Positions 1-8,753 of a DNA stretch of 64,000 bases are shown one piece after another (the stretch's first letter is position 1; every line of letters begins with the position of its first letter). A program made the position numbers and the translations under genes. The notes below the pieces were generated by a model. It did not search any database, had not been told where the DNA came from, and worked only from the letters and a program-made list of their open reading frames with translations. Origin of the DNA: Cololabis saira (taxonomy: Eukaryota; Chordata; Actinopteri; Beloniformes; Belonidae); contig NC_084607.1 of NCBI RefSeq assembly GCF_033807715.1, forward strand, positions 20,276,941-20,340,940, in the 5' to 3' direction.

Positions 1-595
1 CACAGAGAGAAAAAAAAACAGCAAACTAACAATCAAACCAATAAAGCTCACAGAGTTAACAAAACGAGCCATCAATGAACAACTCGCAGCCGCTCTTTAA
101 CTTCTGATGAGCTGACGGGCTGCAGGTGGTTTAAAGGCTAATTTATGGTTCAGCGTTACACCAACGCAGGGCCTACGCCGTAGGGTACGCGGTACGCGCA
201 TCGTACGGCGCGCGTCGCCGCGTAAACTACGGCGTAAGCTCTGCGTCGATTTAACACGGAACCATAAGTCAGGCTTCACAGCACGACTGTCCGCCCGGCT
301 CATGCTCGGCGCTGCGCGCAGCTCCTCGCCGACTCTGCGTTCATATATTTAATACATTTATAAAGCCCATATATTTATAAAGCCCTGCCTGGCCGAGCCC
401 TAACACTGAGGCCATGGTAGATACAGTAGGTTACACGCGGACATGGGGCACTGTTGACTTTTTTTCCCTGCCGGCAACGTGACCAGATCACGTGACCAGA
501 TCACGTGACTGGTCAAATCGCAGCCTTTGCGGTTAGAAAATCTCGTTTTATCACATCGCGATATTATCGCAAATGCAATTAATCGTTCAGCCCTA
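1..595 (-). mobile_element. hAT-like non-autonomous element, cut by window edge
   Basis: Read on the minus strand the element begins TAGGGCTGAACGATTA at 595, a terminus typical of teleost hAT-type elements, and runs off the left edge, so the second terminus and target duplication cannot be checked. Positions 237-475 are a close inverted copy of 1190-1405, which lies inside the separate hAT element at 996-2242. The foldback MITE at 135-275 is embedded in the shared part. A tandem CACGTGACCAGAT-type repeat lies at 478-512. No transposase is visible. The hAT assignment rests on the terminus and is moderately sure. Confidence 0.55.
135..276. repeat. Foldback MITE copy 1
   Basis: Nearly palindromic repeat with ends resembling AAGCCTGATTTATGGTTCC and an interior of CGTCGATTTAACGC and CTACGCCGTAGG-type blocks that pair across the centre. 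The same family recurs at 1376, 8205, 18452, 32514, 34766 and 37733. It is non-coding and could form a long hairpin. Confidence 0.75.
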
Positions 596-659
596 CTGGT
601 CCTCAAGCGCCCCCAAAATCTGGAATATACCTTCAGAGAAGGAGAAGCTGGCAAGCATT

Positions 660-960
660 GATAAGGGTATCATAACGAAGGCAAAATTTGGGGTGGGGTG
701 GGGGGGGACTGGTTTGTCTAATGCAAAGCTTGCAGGGCTTTAATGTAACGCTTTCTCACATTAAACCTATTGGTCCAACTTCAGTGTGAACATGTGGCAA
801 CGTCCATTTATACTCAACTGAAAGATGGCTTAAATCGCAGCAGTGCTTGGCACTGAACGTGACTTATACGTTACAACAAATACAGGATCAACTACTTTGC
901 AATATGAGTTTTGTTACTATTCATATCCATCTCCTCAGTTTGTCATCAGTTTTGCTCTTC
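660..960. repeat. Left part of segmental duplication unit A
   Basis: Segments such as CTAATGCAAAGCTTGCAG and ACAACAAATACAGGATCAAC here match 9690-9840 (unit C). Part also matches 6590-6733 (unit B, for example AAACCAATTGGTTCAACTTT against AAACCTATTGGTCCAACTTC). It marks the start of the duplicated block that carries the nested repeat-protein gene. No coding potential was seen. Confidence 0.6.
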
Positions 961-1375
961 CAGGGTGGTTGGCTACAGACCTATGGACCCCACACTAGTG
1001 CTGGGCGGTATACCGGTTCATACCGAATACCGGTGTTTATTTTTCTTATGATATGAATTTTTCATATACCGTAATACCGGTGAGTAGCGCACACACAACG
1101 TTGGGAACGCCGCGCGGCGGAACGCAGCGCCGCTGGACACTTGTTTGTGAGGGGACTGTTTAGCCAGTGAGCAGTGAGCAGAGCCGGCAGGGAAAAGTCA
1201 ACAGTGCCGCGTGTAACTTAAATCTACCATGGTCTCAGCGTTAAGGCTCGGCCAAGTGAGGCTTTATAAATATATATGGGCTTTATAAATTTATTAAATA
1301 TATGAGCGCGAAGTCGGCCACGAGCCGGGCGCGGCGCCGAGCACGAGCCGGGCGCACAGTGAGTCGCGCTGTGAA

Positions 1376-1420
1376 GCCTGATTTATGGTTCCGCGTTAAA
1401 TCGACGCGGAGCTTTCGCCG
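1376..1420 (+). repeat. Foldback MITE copy 2, partial
   Basis: Begins GAAGCCTGATTTATGGTTCC, continues CGCGTTAAATCGACG and then stops matching, so only one arm remains. It lies inside the hAT element at 996-2242. Confidence 0.6.
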
Positions 1421-1507
1421 CTGGGATTTTTGAGTTATTTATGAAGAAGTTCTGAGTTCCCTCTGACCAGTACTCGAGTTGAGGGGGGATGAGGGGTGAT
1501 GTGATGG

Positions 1508-1680
1508 CACCCCCCCCCCCCCCTGAAATAAAAATGGTCCAAATCATCCCCCCCTGAAATAAAAACGGTCCAAATCATCCCCCCCTGAAATAAAAACGGT
1601 CCAAATCACCCCCCCCTGAAATAAAAACGGTCCAAATCATCCCCCCCTGAAATAAAAACGGTCCAAATCATCCCCCCTGT
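1508..1680. repeat. Minisatellite, about 31-bp unit
   Basis: About five and a half tandem copies of a unit made of a C-run, CTGAAATAAAAACGGTCCAA and ATCA, with variation mainly in C-run length. It lies wholly inside the hAT element. There are no spacers, so it is not a CRISPR array. Confidence 0.85.
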
Positions 1681-2250
1681 AAAACTGCCATCCCTCCTTT
1701 CCATCCCTTATGTCATTTCATCAATGAATGTGGTTTTACTGCTATTTCAACATTTAGAGTCATCACCAGAAAAATAACACCAGAAAAATAACTTATTTGA
1801 CCATTTTCACCTTGAAATTTCACTTGAAATAAGTACTTCTTATTACAAGCAAATCTTGTTCCACTGGCAGATTTTTCTACTTATTTCAAGTGAAAATCTA
1901 CTTGAAAACAGACTGATTTATTGCTTGTGTAGTTGAAAAAATACATGAGAACAGGACCTTGAAAAAAATAATCGCATTGTAAACGGCATCATTTTGTGAG
2001 GCCATGCAAATCTGTATTTATACTACTGTGGGCATTAATGTTTTTCTACAATATTTCGTCCTCATTACAGTAAAATAGGCCATTCTAAGTCAATTTACTG
2101 CAGCAATTCCTTTCCAAATCATTAGAAAATGTGGTTAACACCCAGTTGTGCATGAAAAAAAAAATACCGTGATATACCGTGAAACCGATATAATTTTGAA
2201 AAATACCGTGATATAAATTTTTGGTTATACCGCCCAGCACTACCCCACAC

Positions 2251-3957
2251 TTCTGAATGAAAGTTACAACTGTAAACAAAGGAACCTCAAGCAGCTGGGA
2301 AATGGTTTTATTGTCTTTACCTCTAACATGCTTGTCTAGAATTATTTTCTGATCTCCTTAGAAAACTCTCTTTTGCTTTCTCTAGTCCATGCTCAGTGGG
2401 GTGAACACCATAATAACAAAAAGCAGGGACAACCTTTAATAGTCAGACCAAAGAAAAGAAACAAGAAAATTACCTGTGGTGTTAATTACCGGACACAATT
2501 CATTTTGACATGTCACTATGGTCACAATGTGTTCATTTTAAATCTTCTCTAGGGATACTAACTCATTATGATCTTTCTTTTTTTTAATGATTCTGCTGAA
2601 TTCAAGTGAAAACAATAAATAAATGTATTTCTTTCATTAGTCAGTGTTTAGTAAATTATCATTTATTAATACCTTTGTCAGTTATAATTTATTTCAGTGA
2701 CCATTGTGGAATTTTGGATTTTTGTGGAATAAACTAACCTGGCTGTGACACACTATTCATTTTCCAATAGATTATTTAAAAAAAAACTGTACTACTACTC
2801 CCTTGTACATTACAGTTATCTCTGCAGTTTAAATGTAGCTATGAAGATAAAAAAGAAAAGAAAAAAACTAAATACTATCTGACTTTCCAATTTACAGAAA
2901 TATGAAGCAGGCTTTCATCTGCACACCCTGATACCATCTGCACACCCTGATAGCATCCAGTGATATTAACCCTCCTGGTGGGGCAATAGAGAATTACAGT
3001 AGAATTACCACCTTCTTAAATCATCTACCAGTAAGCAAAGCCTCACAAATGTAACACGATCACCCAGGCCAACATGGATGCATCAGTGTCGCTGCAATTA
3101 AGTGCCATTGATGTATTTATATTTCTACGAGAAGCTGATTGGGTATTGGGTATTTGAGTATTGGTTCTTCAGCTCTGTTTTCGAGTTTCCATTTAAATAA
3201 AGAAATGAAGAAGGACTCACAAGTCCTATAACTAATCTCTGAGTTGTGTGCCCTACAGTTCTTTAACAAATATGTGCCATTGACAAACAGAAAGACCATT
3301 AGGCGTCAAAGCTAGAAATGAGTGAAAAAGAACATCTGGGTTCTGTGGGGATCAACTCTCTATTGATTCAAAAAGGGGACAACATCACTCATAAACCAAG
3401 TCTGTCAACATCTAAGAGCGTTGACCTGTCAGTCACACTGCACTGGAAAAGTATTATTTTTCCACACAAATCCCATCTTTGGAATACTTTGAAAACACTC
3501 ATCACCATCTAAAAAAAGAGCCATATATATCCAGAATGTTCCTTTAAACCCTTTTCCAAATCTATACATAGTTGTCTTCTCTTTTCCTCAAGCTTTTCCA
3601 AAGACAGTGGTCACAGTTTGGACCACTGTTTCTTTACACAAAGCATCTTCATCAAATTCAACACACATCAATCTAAACAAAAACAAATAAGATACAAATA
3701 ACATTTCTTTTGCATATATTTTACCAAGCAGACCAGAGTGTGGATGATGGTGTCATTCAGCTGCTACACCTGTTAGCAATGATCCCTAATTTCTCTTAGA
3801 CCACCAGGTGATAGCGGTCTTTGATAATTAACAAGTGGAGAGCATATATTAGGAAGAGACCGAGTGACCTAAGTTAGAGACCTGAGGACTTTCAGTCTAT
3901 ACTTGCGCTGGTGGGTGCTGGCTGTTGTAGCTGAGGTTGTTTCTCCAGTAAACAGCC
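2251..3957. other. 5' flank of nested gene, duplicated sequence
   Basis: Non-coding flank upstream of the nested gene. The stretch 2690-2960 is matched at 9200-9560 (unit B) and 2880-3500 at 10345-10740 (unit C); shared strings include GAAGCAGGCTTTCATCTGC and CACAAATGTAACACGATCA. The last 100 bases before the ATG hold the presumed 5' UTR. A weak TATA-like CATATATT lies at 3843-3850, which would fit transcription starting near 3875. No exon was seen in this stretch. Confidence 0.6.
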
Positions 3958-3980
3958 ATGGATTTTAGACTCTGTTTGTG
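3958..3980 (+). CDS. Nested gene, coding exon 1
   Basis: ATG GAT TTT AGA CTC TGT TTG TG followed by donor GTAGGT. It starts the signal peptide. The ATG context AACAGCCATGG is a good Kozak match (C at -1/-2, G at +4). Confidence 0.8.
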
Positions 3981-6263
3981 GTAGGTTTTGTTTTTTTTTA
4001 AACTGTTTGCTTCCATAATGTCCATTTTTAAGATGGTTTTAACTTGGTTTGTTTTTCAACAGGATTTATTGGTCATCTTTGCTGTTAAAATGCAGTCCTG
4101 TCTTCTCTGCTTCAAAAGGTAACTTATTGACAACTTCCCATCTTGAATATGAACTATGGCTTCATTCACTGACTTACTAATCCATCCTTTACAGGGGGTG
4201 CCTATCGTCTAGCAGATGCCTCAAAAAACATTGATGATGAAGATGAAGAAGCTGATGTGGAGAGAACTCTAAATGGTGAATCGAGGCATTGGGAGTCACG
4301 CCTCTTTGACTCGAGCACATTTCCTCCAATTCTCGGCCACCGGATTGATGTGCCACAATACAAGCCAGTTGCCCATCTTGGGTCTTCTACAGGCAGCATG
4401 TGGTTTTCGCCAAACTTGGTACCTGGCCATACTAGTCAGATGGTGTCCTTTAAACCTGCCCAAACCACATCTTTGTCTACCTCATCTGTTGGCACTGAGT
4501 CTAGCGAGCCTGCAACTACTGGCAGCGGTGTGGAGGCTGCATCAGGTTTCAAACCACAGCATGAGCAGTTTGCCTCAGGCTCAAACAACCTAGTCATTAG
4601 GAAAGATGTTCCACATGGTTCAGTAGCTCCTGGTGATTCTAAGGTAGCAAAAGATTACATGGGTCACTCTACTTCAACAGTGAAGCGGCCATTGGACTAT
4701 TATGGGGAAGAAACCAAGCTTCCTCACAGTTCTACATCCTTGACTACTAGGAGATATGGCCAGAGTAACATTGCTTCCCTCCCACAGAAACCACGGTTAA
4801 ATCCCGAGCATAGTCAAAGCTATGCTGCTAATATGATCATTGGGTCCAGCCAAGGCAGCGGTGGTGCAGGGCCTTCAACTCAGTATGCTTCCATGCCACA
4901 GCAACCACCAGTGAATGCCAATCCTGCTCAACGCTACGCTGCTAATATGGTCGACGGGTCCAGCAAAGGTGGCGCTGGGTCTTCCACCTTGTACGCTTTC
5001 CTGCCACAGCAACCATTGGTTAATGGCATACATGCTCAACGCTATGCTGCTAATATGGTCGGGGGGTCCAGCCAAGGCAGCAGTGGTGCTGGTCCTTCAA
5101 CTCAGTATGCTTCCCTTCCACAGGAACCATCAGTTAATGCCATGCCTGCTCAACACTATGCTGCTAATATGGTCGAGAGGTCCAGCAAAGGCAGCGGTGC
5201 TGCTGGGCATTCAAGCAGGTATGCTTCCCTTCCACAGCAACCATCGGTGAATGCCAGGCCTGCTCAACGCTATGCTGCTAATATGGTCGAGGGGTCCAGC
5301 CAAGGCACTGTTGGTGCTGGTCCTTCAACTCAGTATGCTTCCCTGCCACAGCAACCATCAGTTAATGCCAGGCCTGCTCAACGCTATGCTGCTAATATGG
5401 TCGGGGGGTCCAGCCAAGGCAGCAGTGGTGCTGGTCCTTCAACTCAGTATGCTTCCCTTCCACAGCAACCATCAGTTAATGCCATGCCTGCTGAACGCTA
5501 TGCTGCTAATATGGTCGAGAGGTCCAGCGAAGGCAGCGGTGCTGCTGGGCATTCAAGCAGGTATGCTTCCCTTCCACAGCAACCATCGGTGAATGCCAGG
5601 CCTGCTCAACACTATGCTGCTAATATGGTCGAGGGGTCCAGCCAAGGCAGCAGTGGTGCTGGTCCTTCAACTCAGTATGCTTCCCTTCCACAGCAACCAT
5701 CAGTTAATGCCATGCCTGCTGAACACTATGCTGCTAATATGGTCGAGAGGTCCAGCGAAGGCAGCGGTGCTGCTGGGCATTCAAGCAGGTATGCTTCCCT
5801 TCCACAGCAACCATCGGTGAATGCCAGGCCTGCTCAACGCTATGCTGCTAATATGGTCGAGGGGTCCAGCCAAGGCACTGTTGGTGCTGGGTCTTCAACC
5901 TGGTATGCTTCCTTGCCACAGCAGCCGTCGGTGAATTCTGAACCATCACATTTGTATAGGGCTCCCACAAGCAAACCTTCCTTTCAGCATACAGTGGGAA
6001 CCCCATCTTCCTCCAATGATTGGATGGGCTTATCTGATTTCTTTGGTGACTGGAACTTCAACTTTGATCAAATGATTCAGCAGCCACAAAACGTGGAAAC
6101 TGGACCCAATAGAGACAACCTACCAACGCGTCCCCGTAAGATTATCCAGTCCAAAAGTGGTTACATGCGACAGAGGGTTCTGCAGTCAAAATCCACTTAC
6201 TCTCCAGATTATGGGGTATCAAAGGACACCCAGAAGCTGAAGGCCTCCAAGGGGCTTGCATAA
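3958..6263 (+). CDS. Secreted tandem-repeat protein, unknown family (three exons)
   Basis: Join 3958-3980, 4063-4118, 4195-6263, giving about 715 residues. All introns are GT/AG and the phases agree (TG|G tryptophan, then AAA G|GG). Exons 1 and 2 encode a hydrophobic leader, M-D-F-R-L-C-L-W then a W/L-rich core ending near VFSA, a convincing signal peptide that implies secretion. Exon 3 opens with an acidic IDDEDEEAD stretch and a Ser/Thr-rich region. Ten tandem units of 38 residues follow (Tyr codons at 4821, 4935, 5043, 5157, 5271, 5385, 5499, 5613, 5727, 5841) with the pattern YAANMV..SSQG...G.ST.YASLPQQPSVNA.PAQR. The unique tail contains DWMGLSDFFGDWNFNFDQ and ends basic. I saw no cysteine in the mature protein. 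A polyadenylation signal lies at 6400. The gene is nested in prkca intron 2 on the opposite strand. I do not recognise the family. An extracellular-coat or matrix role is only a guess. Confidence 0.85.
4063..4118 (+). CDS. Nested gene, coding exon 2
   Basis: A pyrimidine-rich acceptor TTTTTCAACAG precedes it and donor GTAACT follows. It completes the hydrophobic core (SSLLLKCSPVFSA), with signal peptidase cleavage expected near the A-S junction. Phase 2 in, phase 1 out. Confidence 0.8.
4195..6263 (+). CDS. Nested gene, coding exon 3 (repeat domain and tail)
   Basis: Acceptor CCTTTACAG, phase 1, open to TAA at 6261. It holds the acidic/Ser-rich segment, the repeat array and the C-terminal tail. 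The frame is open upstream of the GTG at 4257 right to the acceptor, so that GTG is an internal valine and not a start. Confidence 0.9.
4821..5954 (+). repeat. 114-bp coding tandem repeat with 228-bp higher-order unit
   Basis: Ten 114-bp units (one is 108 bp, missing two codons, 4935-5042). From 5157 onward two unit types mostly alternate: an ERSS.GSGAAGHSSR type and an EGSSQG..GAGPSTQ type. The result is a near-perfect 228-bp repeat, for example 5499-5726 against 5727-5954. Because the unit is a multiple of three without stops, other frames stay open too, but only the frame joined to the signal peptide is supported. Confidence 0.95.
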
Positions 6264-6399
6264 AGCCAACTAGGTGTGGTAGGCCACATCTGAGGAATAT
6301 TTCACCTGTATGGCAAGACTTGGCCTTAGATGCAAATGTTGTTCTGGCATGTATTTCTCAAATGCTTGTTGCTAGTGCCTGCAGTTGTGTTCCTTCATG

Positions 6400-6405
6400 A
6401 ATAAA
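6400..6405 (+). promoter_or_regulatory. Polyadenylation signal of nested gene
   Basis: AATAAA lies 137 bases after the stop codon and is followed by GT/T-rich sequence (CATGTCTTTTGTGGTTT), the usual arrangement for cleavage and polyadenylation. Confidence 0.75.
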
Positions 6406-6729
6406 ATGTTTTTAAACATGCATGTCTTTTGTGGTTTAGTAAAGGGGTCTCTTAACACCTAGCATTTTAAATGTTACCTGCTAGTGAAATGTAGAGGGTG
6501 AGGTGGGTACAATTCCTGTCAATGGGGTTTGAGGATTGCTGGTACCAGTGGAATTTCATCAATCCAGAAAGATCACCATGTGCCCACACTGGTTGACCAG
6601 GTACTACTTTAATCAAACCAGTTTGTCTACTAATGGAGAGCTTAAATTTTGTCATATCGTATGTTAAACCAATTGGTTCAACTTTACTGTTTTCCTGAAA
6701 CTTCATGCCATACTCATCTAACAGATGGC

Positions 6730-7553
6730 TTAAAGGGAAAGTTTCGTTTTTTACAACCTGGACCTTATTTCTAGCATTTTTTATGGTCATATACTCACCC
6801 AGGCAAGTTTGTCATTTGGAGTCCTTCGGAAGATATTAGAGGGTTTTTTGTGAGCTGCTTCTCCATATAATGGTAGCGCATGGGGGCACAGCGGGACACA
6901 GACGATGCGTCTAAATAACACATGATTGCCGAGAAACTCGTTCATTTTATGAATCACTAGATCTGCTTCCAGGACCTGTTTACATCCGGGGTTGTGTGTG
7001 TAACATAAGTTTGTAAACAAGACCTGAACTCATGACGTCATCTCTGTGCGCGCATCCCAGACACAGTTCCGTGTACAGCTGGAGTTTGCTACTGTTACTT
7101 TACTGTTATTTGAAACATGTCTGAATATTTGTCATTCTGAGGTTGTGGACGACTAATTTTTATATGATGGACGTCCTTACCGTTTTGAGCCAGAGTATAC
7201 GGCTGAAGAGTACAGAGTGCGCGCACAGAGATGACGTCATGCAGGTCAGAGGTCTTGTTTACAAACTGATTTCCTTGTTATACACACAGCCCCGGATGTA
7301 GACAACAGGTCCTGGAAGCAGATCTAGTGATTCATAAAATGAACGAGTTTCGCGGCAATCATGTGTTATTTAGACGTATCGTCTGTGTCCCGCTGTGCCC
7401 CATTCACTACCATTATATGGAGAAGCGGCTCGCAAAAAACCCCCTATCTTCCGAAGGACTCCAAATGACACCAAACTTGCCTGGGTGAGTATACGACCAT
7501 AAAAAATGCCAGAAATAAGGTCCAGGTTGTAAAAAACCGAACTTTCCCTTTAA
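6730..7553. mobile_element. TTAA-flanked foldback element 1
   Basis: The element 6734-7549 starts AGGGAAAGTTTCG and ends CGAACTTTCCCT, with TTAA on both sides (6730-6733, 7550-7553). Its arms are about 300 bp and closely complementary (6734-7035 against 7213-7549), with a loop of about 180 bp. Paralogous units A and C carry the uninterrupted site GATGGCTTAAATC, which supports insertion with TTAA duplication as in piggyBac-type elements. It has no coding capacity. Confidence 0.8.
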
Positions 7554-7806
7554 TCCAATGTAATCCCTGACGCTGAATGTGATGTACAACGTTCCAAAAA
7601 TACATGCTGTTGCACTTAAAACTGCCTAGAAACTTGTGCTGGTGAGATGTAACCTGCTTGAAATTCATGTATCCTGTCCTTTTGTATGGCAGTGTTTCTC
7701 TACCCTCAAGATGTTGGCCACCCTACTGTTTTGAATTGATGTGAAAAGGGATCCCAATATCCACCAAGATTTACTAAAATCTGTTGCATGATGTTAAAAA
7801 TATACT

Positions 7807-8753
7807 TACCGTAGATGACCATTTAGTAGCCCGGGCGTTTAATATGCTAAATCCACTTGGACCCCAGGCGTTTATAAGAACCAGGCGGGTATTTGCACCA
7901 GGCTACAATTTATTTTTTCAATGAGCAGCACCAGACCATTACTTACAAAGAACATATGAGATCACCATAGTACCACTGGAACTAAAATTGTACACACTGT
8001 ACACAACACAACACCTCACGACGAGCTCCCGATCACAAATCGTGTGCTCGCAAGAAAATCCAGCGTGTTTGAAATCCTGGTCGCTCCTCGTGAAGGAATC
8101 ACAGTTAAAGCAGCTGCGACCCGATTTGACTCATCCTTTCACAGAGAGCATGCATAATCTTTGATGTTACGTCAAAAACTATTATTTGTAGTTTAAGTTT
8201 TGCAGCGCATTTCCACGTACGGTGCGGGTCGCCGCGTACCCTACGCCGTAGGCTGTGCGTTGGTGTAACGCGGAACCATAAATCAGCCTTCAGTGTGTGC
8301 GCTGTCTGCTGTTCGGAACAACTCTTTTTTCTCTTCTCATTTTGCTGGGCCGAGACACAACTTTTGCGGTACGCGTTCTTTGTTGTGTCTAAAAATGATT
8401 TGCAGTGCACACACCCAGTCAGAAACGGTACAGATATTTTGGGATTTTAATATATAAAAAAATAAAATTAAAAATGATAAAGAATCCCCTCGCCGCTTCC
8501 CTCCGCTCACATGCTCTGATATACAAAGGCAGTTTGTCTGTGTAACGGCGACACTCGGAGCTGATCAGAGCAGTATGAACGATACTGTACACAATACAAT
8601 GCAAATACAGTGTTATTACCAGGTTATTACCGGTAGTCGCCCGGGCGTTTAATTGAACCAGCGTTTATTATACCAAATGGGCTCGGACCCCCGGCGGCTA
8701 TTGGAGCACAGGCGCGTATTTGCGCGCGGGCGACTATTTGGTCATCTACGGTA
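7807..8753. mobile_element. TIR element with CCGTAGATGACC ends
   Basis: The terminal inverted repeats are CCGTAGATGACCATTTAGT at 7809 and ACTATTTGGTCATCTACGG ending at 8751, with TA on each side. Subterminal direct repeats of CGCCCGGGCGTTTAAT occur near both ends. A foldback MITE fragment (8205-8294) is nested inside. No transposase frame is present. The TA flanks would fit a mariner-type element, but superfamily is uncertain. Confidence 0.7.
8205..8294. repeat. Foldback MITE copy 3, partial
   Basis: Contains CGTACCCTACGCCGTAGG and the right end GCGGAACCATAAATCAGCCTT; the left arm is missing. Confidence 0.65.

Larger units (their letters stand above)
988..2250. mobile_element. hAT-type non-autonomous transposon with 8-bp TSD
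   Basis: The element spans 996-2242 with inverted ends TAGTGCTGGGCGGTATACCG and its complement ending CGCCCAGCACTA. It is flanked by a perfect 8-bp direct repeat CCCCACAC at 988-995 and 2243-2250, the target-duplication length of hAT transposons. Inside are a segment shared with the element at 1-595, a partial foldback MITE (1376-1420), a minisatellite (1508-1680), and a nested palindromic teleost repeat around 1750-1940 with CTTGAAATAAGT / ACTTATTTCAAG arms. No transposase frame is present. Confidence 0.88.

Noticed and set aside
1508..1680. Regular repeat considered as a CRISPR-like array
   Set aside because: Units are contiguous without unique spacers and lie inside a eukaryotic transposon.
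4915..5820. Overlapping frames (MPxLLNAMLLIWS...) across the 114-bp array
   Set aside because: They arise because the unit is divisible by three and happens to lack stops in this frame. They break at the array ends and have no leader or tail.
4257..6263. A 668-codon frame starting at 4257 as a stand-alone gene
   Set aside because: 4257 is GTG, not ATG. The frame is open back to a good acceptor at 4194 and joins in phase to two upstream exons encoding a signal peptide, so this is the third exon.
8105..8410. 101-codon minus-strand frame
   Set aside because: It lies wholly within the CCGTAGATGACC transposon and crosses the foldback MITE.
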